64,000 nt of DNA from VRUE01 sp963707965. GTDB lineage: Bacteria; Actinomycetota; Thermoleophilia; Solirubrobacterales; 70-9. This document shows, piece after piece, positions 31,568 to 40,056 of this stretch (positions within the stretch are counted from its first letter, which is position 1; each line of letters begins with the position of its first letter). A program made the position numbers and the translations under genes. A model generated the notes under the pieces. The model was not told the origin of the DNA and did not search any database. It was given only the letters and a program-made list of their open reading frames with translations. Location: positions 143,903 through 207,902 of the forward strand of contig CAVPRR010000005.1 of assembly GCA_963707965.1 (NCBI GenBank). Direction: 5' to 3'.

Positions 31568-31942
31568 ATGGCAGATCAATCCGGCAAGGTCGTGATCAAC
31601 CTGGCCACCGGCCACGAGGACGCCGATCGTGTGACGGTCGCGCTCCTGGTGGCAGCGGCGGCTGTCGATCGAGGCAGACCGGTTGCCCTGTTCGCCACCA
31701 AGGAGGCCGTGCGCCTGGGGCTCCCGGGCTACGCGGATGCCATCCAATCGGCGGGGGCGCCTCCGGTCAGCGGGTTGTTCGAGCAATTCCTCAGCGGCGG
31801 CGGCGAGCTGCTCGTGTGCCCGATCTGCTTCGCGGCGCGCGGCCTCGACGAGGGGTCCCTGATCGAGAAAGCCCGGCTGGCGGGCGCGACCCCGCTGTGG
31901 GAGTGGATCGGCGATGGCGATGCCACGGTCTTCAGCTACTGA
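31568..31942 (+). CDS. DsrE-family protein
   Basis: A 124-residue DsrE/DsrF-type protein (NLATGHEDADRVTVALLVAAA; PVALFATKEAVRLGLPG). The conserved Cys region is LLVCPICFAARGLDE (about residues 80-94). It is likely a sulfane-sulfur carrier acting with the ArsR-rhodanese and dioxygenase-like genes. AGGAGGA precedes the ATG. It overlaps the next gene by 29 nt. Confidence 0.82.
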   Translation: MADQSGKVVINLATGHEDADRVTVALLVAAAAVDRGRPVALFATKEAVRLGLPGYADAIQSAGAPPVSGLFEQFLSGGGELLVCPICFAARGLDEGSLIEKARLAGATPLWEWIGDGDATVFSY

Positions 31943-32714
31943 GGCGGCGCAATCGAACGCTCGCCGCTCGAAGCGCGCGCCCGCCACCCTCGTGGAGGCT
32001 GTGGAGCGCGAAGCGGAGCTGCCATCCGGGGCCGCGGAGCGGTTCTCGGGCTACGGGGTGATGGGAATGCCGTTCCGCTCGGGCCATGTGCTTGGCATGC
32101 GGCGGTTCCCGGCGTCCTCGATCGGCCCCGGATACAGGTCCGTGTGGCATCGAGATCCGAGCGGGCGATGGACCTTCTACCAGGACCAGCCGGCGGAGCT
32201 TGCCTGCACCCGCTACTTCGGCGCCGAGGTCGACGAGGTGCGCGAGGGGCCGGTGCGGATCGATTGGACCGGCTCTCATCGCTTCGAGGTCCACACGGGT
32301 GAGGGCGCTCTGGAGTGGGAGGTGGAATTGGACTCGACTCCGGTGACGCACCTCTTCAACGCGGTCGGCTCGTTGCTTCCGCTCCGTGCCTGGCGCGCCC
32401 GCCCGGTGCTGGCCGTCATGTCGCGGGTCGCCGGCCCGGCGCTGCGCGCGGGCCGTGTGCGTCTGACGGGCCTGGCGCCGAACGGCCAGAGGTTCGTGGC
32501 CAACCCGCTGACCATGTGGGTGGCCAGCGGGCGCGCCCGCATCGGCGGGGTCGACCTCGGCGAGTCCGGGCCCGCTCCGGATCAGGCCCAGCTGCGGGAC
32601 TTCGCCATCCCCCAGCGGGGGCTGTTCGTACTGGGCCGCGCCTTCTTCACCGATCCGGCCGGGGATGGAGACGGCAGGAAAGACCAATGGCGTCCAGCAC
32701 ATACCAGCCCGTAA
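31914..32714 (+). CDS. conserved-looking protein of unknown function
   Basis: This 266-residue protein is not recognised. It is rich in Arg/Gly/Pro/Phe with no clear membrane segment. The middle (YQDQPAELACTRYFGAEVDE; HRFEVHTGEGALEWEVELD) suggests a beta-rich fold. It overlaps the DsrE gene by 29 nt, and the true start could be later, for example MGMPFRS near residue 50. Its position suggests cotranscription with the DsrE and methyltransferase genes. Confidence 0.55.
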   Translation: MAMPRSSATEAAQSNARRSKRAPATLVEAVEREAELPSGAAERFSGYGVMGMPFRSGHVLGMRRFPASSIGPGYRSVWHRDPSGRWTFYQDQPAELACTRYFGAEVDEVREGPVRIDWTGSHRFEVHTGEGALEWEVELDSTPVTHLFNAVGSLLPLRAWRARPVLAVMSRVAGPALRAGRVRLTGLAPNGQRFVANPLTMWVASGRARIGGVDLGESGPAPDQAQLRDFAIPQRGLFVLGRAFFTDPAGDGDGRKDQWRPAHTSP

Positions 32715-32741
32715 TCACCCTGACAGGAAGGACTCATCCGA

Positions 32742-33521
32742 ATGACCACCACTGAACGCCAGCTCAACACCGCCGACCTCACCGAGCGCGTCAAGGGCAT
32801 GTACCAGGAGGTCGCCCTGCACCCCGACCACGAGTTCCACTTCGAGACGGGACGGGCGCTGGCAGAGCGCCTCGGCTATCCGGTCGCCGACCTCGACCGC
32901 ATCCCGGCCGCGGCGATCGACTCCTTCGCGGGCGTCGGCTACTTCCTCGACCTGGCAGCGATCGCGCCCGGCGAGGTCGTGCTCGACCTCGGCAGCGGAT
33001 CGGGGACCGATGCCTTCCTCGCCGCGCTCGCCGCGGGCGAGGCGGGGAGTGTGATCGGCATCGACATGACCGCCGAGCAGCTGACCAAGGCCACCGACCT
33101 CGCGGCGGACGCCGGCATCGCCAACGCCGAGTTCCGCAAGGGCCAGATCGAGGACCCCCCGGTCGACCCCGGCTCGATCGACTGCGTGATCTCCAACGGC
33201 GTCGTCAACCTCTCGCCCGACAAGCCCGCCGTCTTCGCTGCCGCGGCGGTGGCACTGCGGCCGGGTGGGCGGCTCGCGATCGCCGACATCGTCACCGCCA
33301 CGCAGCTCCCCGAGGGCGTCACCTGCGATGCCTCCCTGTGGGCGGCGTGCATCGGCGGCGCCATGCAGCGCGACCTCTATCTGGAGACGATCGAGGCGGC
33401 TGGCTTCGAGATCGCCGAGGTCCGCGAGAACGACCAGTACCGCTTCATCTCCGACCGCGCCGACAACGCCACCCGCAAATACGGAGTGACCAGCATCTCC
33501 CTGCTTGCCCGCCGACGCTAG
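32742..33521 (+). CDS. SAM-dependent methyltransferase, arsenite methyltransferase-like
   Basis: A 259-residue class I methyltransferase. SAM motif I is VLDLGSGSGTDAFLAA (about residues 80-95), and the post-motif region reads SNGVVNLSPDKPAV, characteristic of ArsM relatives. Cys pairs at VTCDASLWAACIGGA could match the arsenic-binding Cys, but the N-terminal ArsM Cys is missing. The enzyme may methylate arsenic poorly or act on another substrate. It follows the unknown gene by 27 bp. Confidence 0.75.
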   Translation: MTTTERQLNTADLTERVKGMYQEVALHPDHEFHFETGRALAERLGYPVADLDRIPAAAIDSFAGVGYFLDLAAIAPGEVVLDLGSGSGTDAFLAALAAGEAGSVIGIDMTAEQLTKATDLAADAGIANAEFRKGQIEDPPVDPGSIDCVISNGVVNLSPDKPAVFAAAAVALRPGGRLAIADIVTATQLPEGVTCDASLWAACIGGAMQRDLYLETIEAAGFEIAEVRENDQYRFISDRADNATRKYGVTSISLLARRR

Positions 33522-33648
33522 CTGGCTGAGCACGAGGGGGCAGGGTCGGGCGCGGGGAAAACGGCTCTCGTTGTCGCTGTATGAGCTGTTCGACAGGGCC
33601 CAGCAGGCCGATGCCAGGTTCCGTCGTCAATCCGCCTGAGCTGAAGCC

Positions 33649-34269
33649 CTACCCTCCTGAAGAGTCGGCTGCCTCTCGCAGCACGCTGGGTACAGCGTGC
33701 CCGCCAGGGCGGGAGACGTCCTCCGGCCAGCTCGCAACCTCCTGCTCTGCCCAGGTGGCCCAGCGGATGACCGTCCCGGTCTGCTCCCACATGAACTTGA
33801 AGACGAGGGCGTTGACGTGGAGCCGGTCGGGGAAGGGGCCGCCGGTCAGCGCGAGCTCGGCCGCGAGTGCGGCGTGCTCTTCCCGCGTCCGCTCGGCTTC
33901 CTCCCGGATCGATTCGAGCGTCGCAAGCAACTGCTCCTTCGTGCCCTGCTCGGCGAAGAGCACCTTGACGGCTCCCTCGAACTCAACGAGGGGTGCGTGG
34001 CCCGGCTCGGAGAGCCAGCGCCGCAGCGCCCGCCGCCCCTTGTCGGTGATCTCATAGACGGTGCGCGGCCGTCGCCCTGTGTACTCACGCGTTGCGGTCG
34101 CGAGTCCGTGGGCGACGAGCTTCTTCGGCTCGTCGTAGATCTTGCTTTCGGCCCGGGGCCAGTAGTGACGGGTGCTGCGCTGCATCTGGCGTGCGAGCTC
34201 GTAGGCCGACCAGCGCCGCAGGGCGAGATGACCCAGAATCACGTATGACGTAGTCGTCAGCTTCGGCAC
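33649..34269 (-). CDS. PadR-family transcriptional regulator
   Basis: A 206-residue PadR protein. The N-terminal winged helix is TTSYVILGHLALRRWSAYELARQMQ, followed by YWPRAESKIYDEPKKLVAHGLA and the wing GRRPRTVYEITDKGRRALRRWL. A C-terminal helical dimerisation domain follows (LLATLESIREEAERTREEHAALAAEL). PadR proteins repress genes on sensing aromatic or other toxic compounds. It is divergent from a GNAT gene, with two palindromic sites in the shared promoter region. Confidence 0.88.
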   Translation of the reverse strand: MPKLTTTSYVILGHLALRRWSAYELARQMQRSTRHYWPRAESKIYDEPKKLVAHGLATATREYTGRRPRTVYEITDKGRRALRRWLSEPGHAPLVEFEGAVKVLFAEQGTKEQLLATLESIREEAERTREEHAALAAELALTGGPFPDRLHVNALVFKFMWEQTGTVIRWATWAEQEVASWPEDVSRPGGHAVPSVLREAADSSGG

Positions 34270-34275
34270 TTGACA

Positions 34276-34316
34276 GATCCTCCCAAGGAGAGTAAAGATC
34301 CTCCCTTAAGGAGTAT
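34276..34316. promoter_or_regulatory. paired candidate PadR operators
   Basis: The sequence AGATCCTCCCAAGGAG is followed 21 bp later by AGATCCTCCCTTAAGGAG. Each contains the palindrome CTCC...GGAG, so two phased sites lie between the divergent padR-like and GNAT genes. Confidence 0.5.
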
Positions 34317-34326
34317 AAGCCGAGTC

Positions 34327-34887
34327 GTGGACCGACCCAAATACCAAACCGCTTTGGCGACTTCTGTCCGCAGCGCCCGCTTGGACGAGGTCGACGAGGT
34401 CGCGCGGCTGCTGGGCGAGGTCTACGGCGAGTTTCGGGTGCACTTTTCGATCGCTGCCTGGGAGCACTACCTTGGCGAGATCGTCGACGTCCGCGGTCGC
34501 CTGGCCGACTCGGAGCTGATCGTCGCCGAGCGAGAGGGATGTCTTGTCGGGACGATCGGCTTTTTCCCGGACGCGTCGCGCTCCTCGCTCGAGGCCTGGC
34601 CGGCGGGCTGGGTGTCGATCCGGACCCTGGGAGTGCTCGACGACGCACGCAGGCAGGGTGTCGGCGAGGCACTCGTGCGCGAGTGCCTGCAGCGGGCGCG
34701 CCAGCGCGGTGCTCTCGCTGCCGGTCTGCACACCGCCCCATACCTGGCTGCCGCCACCCGCCTGTACGAGCGGCTCGGCTTTCGTCGTGCTCCCGAATTC
34801 GACATCGAGATCGGCGAGATGTTCACCGGCCTGGCCCTGCCCGCCGACGCGAGCTGGCAGGCAAAGGCATTCCAACTCGACCTGTAG
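34327..34887 (+). CDS. GNAT-family N-acetyltransferase
   Basis: A 186-residue acetyltransferase with the acetyl-CoA site (VSIRTLGVLDDARRQGVGEALVRE) and the closing motif AAATRLYERLGFRRAPEFDIE. The substrate is unknown. The start is GTG at 34327, with TATAAG 7 nt upstream, consistent with a leaderless transcript. It is divergent from the PadR regulator and 9 bp before a cupin gene. Confidence 0.82.
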   Translation: MDRPKYQTALATSVRSARLDEVDEVARLLGEVYGEFRVHFSIAAWEHYLGEIVDVRGRLADSELIVAEREGCLVGTIGFFPDASRSSLEAWPAGWVSIRTLGVLDDARRQGVGEALVRECLQRARQRGALAAGLHTAPYLAAATRLYERLGFRRAPEFDIEIGEMFTGLALPADASWQAKAFQLDL

Positions 34888-34896
34888 GAGGCTGAC

Positions 34897-35310
34897 ATGG
34901 CAGAGCAATGCGTACTCATTCAACCCGGCGACGCGGCCGAGGGCACGACGGGAGTGACCTATGCGGCAGGTGTCTCAGCGAGCACGGCTGGCGCCAGCGG
35001 GCTCTGCCTGCAGCTCGCGAGCCTCCCGCCGGGAGCCAGGGCCCGTGCGCATCTTCACGCAGAGCACGAGACGGCGGCGTACGTCATCGAGGGCGAGATG
35101 GTGCTCTGGTCCGGCGAGCGGCTCGAGGAGAAGATGGTTGCGGGTCCCGGGGACTTCCTTTACATCCCGAACGGGGTACCGCACCTGGTCGCGAACGCGA
35201 GCGATCGCGAGCCTGCTGTGGCCGTCCTCGCCCGGACCGACCCACACGAGCAAGAGGACATGGTGGCGTTGCCCGAGCTCGACTCGCTGCCTCACGTGCG
35301 AGAGGCCTGA
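34897..35310 (+). CDS. cupin-domain protein
   Basis: This 137-residue single cupin has motif 1 as HLHAEHETAAYVIEGEMVLWSG (metal ligands His, His, Glu) and motif 2 as PGDFLYIPNGVPHLVAN (about residues 85-101). GTAGGAGG precedes the ATG. It is likely cotranscribed with the GNAT gene. No substrate can be assigned. Confidence 0.82.
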   Translation: MAEQCVLIQPGDAAEGTTGVTYAAGVSASTAGASGLCLQLASLPPGARARAHLHAEHETAAYVIEGEMVLWSGERLEEKMVAGPGDFLYIPNGVPHLVANASDREPAVAVLARTDPHEQEDMVALPELDSLPHVREA

Positions 35311-35317
35311 TCTGACA

Positions 35318-35466
35318 TGCGGTGCGCTAGGACAGAGCTTCTGGCTCCCCTCGACCTCGAGGGTGAGCGGGTGACGACCTGCCACCAGCCGCGGCCCACC
35401 TCGTCAACGGCGACGATCTTGGCCTTGGCGCGAACGCGGCTGTCGACCGGAACGGGCGCGGGGACT
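35318..35466 (-). pseudogene. MaoC-like dehydratase fragment
   Basis: The minus strand encodes VPAPVPVDSRVRAKAKIVAV and then DEVGRGWWQVVTR. After a 1-nt frameshift it continues LTLEVEGSQKLCPSA. This matches the C-terminal half of the intact MaoC-like protein at 41294-41773 (FPAPVPADARVRARAEVVSV, DEVGGGWWQSVTRFTLEVEG). The N-terminal half is absent. It is a truncated paralogue next to the decayed acyl-CoA ligase. Confidence 0.7.
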
Positions 35467-35481
35467 GCGAGGGCGGCCTGC

Positions 35482-36887
35482 CTACACGCCCTGGACTTCG
35501 ATCACCTTGTGCTTGCCGGAGTGCGGATGCCGGGGAATCTCTGCAGCGCTCTCGACGAGGATCGGCGGCACCTGCACGCCCCGCTCGGCGAGCACGGCTC
35601 CAAGCCCCGCCTCGATCTCACGGCACACCTGCCGCCCGTCGACGCCGTTCAGCACGGCCTCAACGCGCAGCTCGCCGGCTCCGTAGACGATCTTGTACTC
35701 CGACAGTGCTGCGATCCCAACCAGCGGGCTGCGCAGGGTGAGTGGGTGGACTTTGATCGTGCCGCCTTCGGTGGCGGGCATCTCGAGCACGTCGTCGCTG
35801 CGCCCCTCGACCGACTTCAACAGCCGGAAGGGACGGCCGCACGGGCAGGGATCCGGCGAGAGGGTGAGCAGGTCGTTCAGCTCATAGCGGATCAGCGGCT
35901 GGGTGCGGTTGAAGAGGTTGGTGATGAGGAGACGGCTGCCCGGCTGCCCGGGGGGAACGGGCCGGTAGTCGTCGTCGACGACCTCGAACAGGACCTGGTC
36001 TTCGAGGATGTGCAGGCCGGTGTGATGGTCGCATTCGACGGCGACGTCAAGCGCCCGTCTCGGTGGCGCCGTAGAATTGAAGGGCCTCTGACTCCAGGCA
36101 TCGACGATCCGCTCCTCCATCTCCGGAGTGAGCACCTCGCCCGCAGCGAACGACCATCTGCGGTGCGATTCGCAGCTCGCCGGCGCGCTGGCGTTCCGCG
36201 AGCAGCGCGGCGATGGACGGATAGGTGCCGAGGCCCTCCGGCCGAAAGGCGTTCAGCGCCTCGACCAGATCTCCGATGCGGCAGTGCGGGCGTCGAGTCG
36301 CAGGAAGCGATGGACGCTGACATCGGGCTGCGATTCCATCCGACCAGTCATATGAAGGGGATGGTCGGCGAAGATCGACGCGAAGCGTCGGCGAGGAAAG
36401 CGCGGAGCGAAGTTGAGGAAATCTTGGGCTCGCAATCGGTCCCGCCGGCGAGGACCTCCGTCCAATCGTCTCGACCGTAGACGAATACCCCGCGCCGCCC
36501 ACTCGTGCCACCGCTCGCCATCACCCGGTGCTCGCCGAACAGCATCGGTTCGGTGCGCGAATCGGCACCCTCTAACTCCTTCAGGTGTTGCTCGACGCCC
36601 GCCAGGGTGAGGCGACGGTCGGTGACCAGCTCGTCGAAGTTCTCGAGCATCGTCGCCTTGTCGAGCCTCGGCAGCGCGGCCAGGTCGAGATCGTCGCTCA
36701 GATCGATCCCGGTGAAGCGCTCGCGGTAGTGGTGGGAGTTGGCGGCCGCGTAGCGGATTATCGTCAGCAGACGCTCTCGCTGGTGGGCGCGAAGCTGCTC
36801 GACGCTCCACTCGTCGTGGGATTCGAGCGTTTTCGCGAGGCGAAGGGACCGGACGACGTCGGGCACACGCCGCAACCGCTCGATCAT
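35482..36887 (-). pseudogene. decayed tandem copy of the phenylacetate-CoA ligase-like gene
   Basis: This 1406-bp segment parallels the intact neighbour 36938-38335 (1398 bp) along its whole length but is broken into at least four frames. The N-terminal part starts MIERLRRVPDVVRSLRLAKT and breaks near 36440. A middle part (DLVEALNAFRPEGLGTYPSI) and a C-terminal part (YRPVPPGQPGSRLLITNLFN to IEVQGV) are in other frames. The C-terminal third is nearly identical to the intact copy. It is a duplicated gene undergoing decay by small indels. Confidence 0.85.
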
Positions 36888-36937
36888 CCCTCGGCCTCTC
36901 TGTCCATGTCTGTTGGCTGTTGCACTAGCGGGCCCGT

Positions 36938-38335
36938 CTACGCGCCCTGGACTTCGATCACCTTGTGCTTGCCCGAGTGCGGGTGCCGCAGGATCTCCGC
37001 AACGCTCTCGACGAGGATCGGCGGCACCTGCACGCCCCGCTTGGCGAGCACCGCTCCGAGCCCCGTCTCGATCTCATCGCACGCCTGCCGCCCGTCGGCG
37101 CCGGTGAGCACGGCCTCAACGCGCAGCTCACCGGCCCCGTAGACAATTCGATACTCCGACAGCGCACGAACTCCAACCAGCGGGCTGCGCAGTGTCACCG
37201 GGTGGACCTTGATCGTTCCGCCTTCGGTGGCCGGCATCTCGAGCACGTCGTCGCTGCGCCCCTCGACCGACTTCAACAGCCGGAAGGGACGGCCGCACGG
37301 GCAGGGATCCGGCGAGAGGGTGAGCAGGTCGTTCAGCTCATAGCGGATCAGCGGCTGGGTGCGGTTGAAGAGGTTGGTGACCAGAAGGCGGCTTCCCGGC
37401 TCGCCGGGGGGAACGGGCCGGTAGTCGTCGTCAACCACCTCGATCTGAACCTGGTCCTCAAACACATGCAAGCCGGCGTGGTGGTCGCACTCGAAGGCGA
37501 TGTAGCCGGTCTCAGAGGAGCCATAGCCGTTGAATGGCATCTGGCCGAAGGCGGCTGCGATCCTCTCCCTCATCTCGGCGGTCAGCACCTCACCATTCGT
37601 CACGACTATTCGCGGTGCAATCCGCAGCTCACCGGCAAGCTGGCGCTCGGCGAGCAGCGCGGCGATGGACGCATAGGTGTTGATTCCCTGGGGCTGAAAG
37701 GCGTTGAGCGCCTCGACCAGATCGCCGATCGGAGCACGGGCGTCGAGCCGCAGCAAACGGTTCAGGCCCACGTCGACGCTTCGATTCCAGCGACCGCCCA
37801 TATGAAGAAGGCTGTCCGCGGTGATCGCCGCGAGGCGGCGACGCGGCATCCGGGGGGCAAAGTCGCAGTACGCGCCCCAGCAATGCACCAAGCCGGCGAG
37901 GGTTTCCCTCCACTCCGTTCGGCCATAGACGAAGACTCCTCGGCGGCCGCTGGTGCCGCCGCTGGCCATCGCCCGGTACTCGCCGAACAGCATCGGGTCG
38001 GTGTGCGAATCGGCGCCCTCCAGCTCTGTCAGGTGCTGCTTGACGCCCTCCAAGGTGAGGCGCCGGTCCGTCACCAGCTCGTCGAAGTGCTCGAGCATCG
38101 TCGCCTTGTCGAGCCTCGGCAGCGCGCCCAGGTCGAGGTCGTCGCTGAGCTCGACGCCCGCGAAGTGCTCACGGTAGTAGGGCGAGTGGGTAGCCGCGTA
38201 TCGGATGATCGCCAGTAGGCGGTCTCGCTGATGGGCGCGGAGCCGCTCGACGCTCCACTCTTCATGGGCCTCGAGCGTCTTTGCGACGCGAAGGGTGCGG
38301 ACCGCCTCCGGCAAGCGGCGCAACCGCTCGATCAT
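36938..38335 (-). CDS. phenylacetate-CoA ligase-like AMP-forming acyl-CoA ligase
   Basis: A 465-residue adenylate-forming enzyme of the PaaK type. The phosphate-binding loop is MASGGTSGRRGVFVYG (about residues 127-142), and the adenine motif is FNGYGSSETGYIAFECDHH (about residues 268-286). The GRSDDVLEMPATEGGTIKVHP region corresponds to the hinge. PaaK-like enzymes activate aromatic or other carboxylic acids with CoA; the true substrate is unknown. It overlaps the upstream TetR-type gene by 4 nt and is followed by its own decayed copy. Confidence 0.85.
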   Translation of the reverse strand: MIERLRRLPEAVRTLRVAKTLEAHEEWSVERLRAHQRDRLLAIIRYAATHSPYYREHFAGVELSDDLDLGALPRLDKATMLEHFDELVTDRRLTLEGVKQHLTELEGADSHTDPMLFGEYRAMASGGTSGRRGVFVYGRTEWRETLAGLVHCWGAYCDFAPRMPRRRLAAITADSLLHMGGRWNRSVDVGLNRLLRLDARAPIGDLVEALNAFQPQGINTYASIAALLAERQLAGELRIAPRIVVTNGEVLTAEMRERIAAAFGQMPFNGYGSSETGYIAFECDHHAGLHVFEDQVQIEVVDDDYRPVPPGEPGSRLLVTNLFNRTQPLIRYELNDLLTLSPDPCPCGRPFRLLKSVEGRSDDVLEMPATEGGTIKVHPVTLRSPLVGVRALSEYRIVYGAGELRVEAVLTGADGRQACDEIETGLGAVLAKRGVQVPPILVESVAEILRHPHSGKHKVIEVQGA

Positions 38336-38999
38336 CCCTCGGCCTTCCCGTCCTCGCCCCCGCGCGCGCCGCGGAGCAAGGTCAAGCTCGCTTCGATGAT
38401 CAGATCCTCCGGCACCGCATCAGGCGCGACCAGCGCCTCCACACCCAATCCCCGGCCGAGCGCGTTGACGATGATCGCCAGCCGCTCCGGCGAAATTCGC
38501 AAAGGTTTGTCTTCGTGCTTCGTCCAGGTGCGAATCGAAGCTGCGAACGCGGCCAGGCTCTGTTCATGGATCTCGGCGTAGCGAGCACGCAGCTCCTCGT
38601 CGCGGGCGACAACCGTCATGAACTCGATCACCGTGGCCCACCAGTCGCGCTCCGCGGCACCCTCCCGGGCGGCCGGCGCGAAACCTCCGCAACAAAGTCC
38701 TCGGCGCTCGCCGTGGCGGCAAGGGCCTCCGTCCAGACGGTGCGCCTGCGTTCCGCCCGGGCCGCCACCAGCGCCATCATCACGCCCGCCTTGGACTCGA
38801 AGGTCGAGTAGATCGCACCGGTGGTGAAACCCGCCTCGGCCGCTATCCGATCCAACGAGGCGCCGTGGTAACCGTCGCGCCGAAACACGGCCTCCGCCGC
38901 CTCGAGTAGGCGCCGGCGAGTCTCCGCCTTGGCCTCGGCTCGGGTGAGTCGAGGCACAGCCTTCCCTTTGACCAGCGAACCCATAATGACATTATTCAT
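38332..38999 (-). pseudogene. TetR-family regulator, frameshifted
   Basis: The N-terminal half reads TRAEAKAETRRRLLEAAEAV and has a TetR helix-turn-helix (DRIAAEAGFTTGAIYSTFES). It loses frame near 38680. The C-terminal half continues in another frame (FAPAAREGAAERDWWATVIE, then FMTVVARDEELRARYAEIHE) to a stop that overlaps the ligase start. One single-base deletion near 38680 accounts for the break. With that base restored it would be a normal repressor of about 220 residues controlling the acyl-CoA ligase genes. ATG at 38999 or 38984 may be the start. Confidence 0.75.
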
Positions 39000-39013
39000 A
39001 TAACAATGTTATC
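38982..39013. promoter_or_regulatory. candidate TetR operator
   Basis: An AT-rich double palindrome (AATGACATT, then AACAATGTT) spans the start region of the TetR-type gene, in an otherwise GC-rich stretch. Such sites are typical of autoregulated TetR repressors. Confidence 0.5.
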
Positions 39014-39213
39014 TACAAGTCAAGCGAAGGACGCAGCTCTTGCGAATAGCCCCCGTCATGCTGGCCGGACGATCACAAGGGCCAGGGCTTCGCCGGCTGA
39101 CCGCGACGAAGGCGGGGTGGCAGTCGCGGCGGGGCCTGTCAATCCCAGGGTCAGTTGCCTCAGCGCAACGGCGGGTGTACGGTCGCGACACGCCCAACCA
39201 ATGGAGGAAGCCC

Positions 39214-39573
39214 ATGCCAGCTGAGGTCAAGAACTTCGATTCCCCCGACGAGACCCGCCAGTTTGAGGGGAACGGCCAGGCAAAGGTCGTTCAGCTCGCC
39301 GGCCACGCGGTCGCTGAAGGCACCTTTGAGCCAGGCTGGAAGTGGTCGGAGAACGTAAAGCCGATCGCCGGCACCGACTCATGCCAGGTGGCCCATTTCG
39401 GCTATGTGCTTTCGGGCAGCATGCGCATCCTGATGGACGATGGCACGGAGACCGAGGTCAATGCCGGTGACGTGTTCGCTATCCCGCCAGGCCACGACGC
39501 CGAGGTCCCTGGCCCCGAGGCCTGCGTAATGGTTGACTTCGGCGAGATCGGTGACTACGCGAAGCGGGACTGA
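39214..39573 (+). CDS. small cupin-domain protein
   Basis: A 119-residue cupin. The core reads FGYVLSGSMRILMDDGTETEVNAGDVFAIPPGHDAEVPG (about residues 65-103 in sections), with motif 2 intact and motif 1 reduced to VAHFGYVLSG. The start is ATG at 39214 with GGAGG 8 nt upstream. The substrate is unknown. It stands alone between the TetR region and the toxin-antitoxin pair. Confidence 0.78.
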   Translation: MPAEVKNFDSPDETRQFEGNGQAKVVQLAGHAVAEGTFEPGWKWSENVKPIAGTDSCQVAHFGYVLSGSMRILMDDGTETEVNAGDVFAIPPGHDAEVPGPEACVMVDFGEIGDYAKRD

Positions 39574-39737
39574 ACACCGGCCAGGCGCCTGATCGCGATA
39601 CCGGCCCCCCGCGGCGAACATCGCCCAAGCCGGGGCGATGGTCGATCATGTTCGACAGCTGGGACGCCAGCAAGCGGATCTTGTTGCCGTTGTATGAATC
39701 GTTCGGTCCCTCCCCTGCGATATTTGACCGACCGAGC

Positions 39738-39766
39738 TTGGACTGTCCGGACAAAAGCCGTACACT
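39738..39766 (+). promoter_or_regulatory. toxin-antitoxin promoter with palindromic spacer
   Basis: TTGGAC (39738-39743) and TACACT (39761-39766) are separated by 17 bp. The spacer begins with the palindrome TGTCCGGACA (39744-39753). The -10 lies 8 nt before the antitoxin ATG, so the mRNA is probably leaderless. The palindrome would suit autorepression by the ribbon-helix-helix antitoxin. Confidence 0.6.
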
Positions 39767-39774
39767 AATGGCTG

Positions 39775-40056
39775 ATGGTACCGACGACCAGCGCCAAGAC
39801 CCGCCGGATCGAGATCCGGATGACCGATGAGGAGCGCGACCTGGAGCAGGCAGCTGCTGCCGCTCGCGGTCAGACGCTCAGCGAGTTCGTCCGTCAGGCG
39901 GCGCGCCGCGAGGCGGAGGAGGTACTGGCTGAGCAGACGAGCATCGCACTCAATCCGGAAGAGGCCACTCGCTTCCTGGCAGCGCTGGACGACCCCTCGT
40001 CCTTCGAGGCCGGCCTCGGGGCTCTGACCGAGCGTCCCAGCGTCCTCGGCGGTTGA
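39775..40056 (+). CDS. DUF1778-type antitoxin (TacA-like)
   Basis: This 93-residue protein has an N-terminal ribbon-helix-helix (TRRIEIRMTDEERDLEQAAA; GQTLSEFVRQAARREAEEVL) and a C-terminal tail (IALNPEEATRFLAALDDP) matching the toxin-wrapping segment of DUF1778 antitoxins. It should bind its promoter and neutralise the acetyltransferase encoded downstream. The two genes overlap by 4 nt, as is typical. Confidence 0.88.
   Translation: MVPTTSAKTRRIEIRMTDEERDLEQAAAAARGQTLSEFVRQAARREAEEVLAEQTSIALNPEEATRFLAALDDPSSFEAGLGALTERPSVLGG

Noticed and set aside
30386..31987. Long minus-strand frame across the ArsR-rhodanese region
   Set aside because: Antisense to a well-supported ArsR-rhodanese protein; the few real motifs at its low end belong to the frameshifted metallo-beta-lactamase gene.
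39655..39700. Possible further MaoC fragment (minus-strand NGNKIR resembling GWNKIR)
   Set aside because: Only about six residues match and the flanks do not, unlike the clear fragment at 35318-35466.
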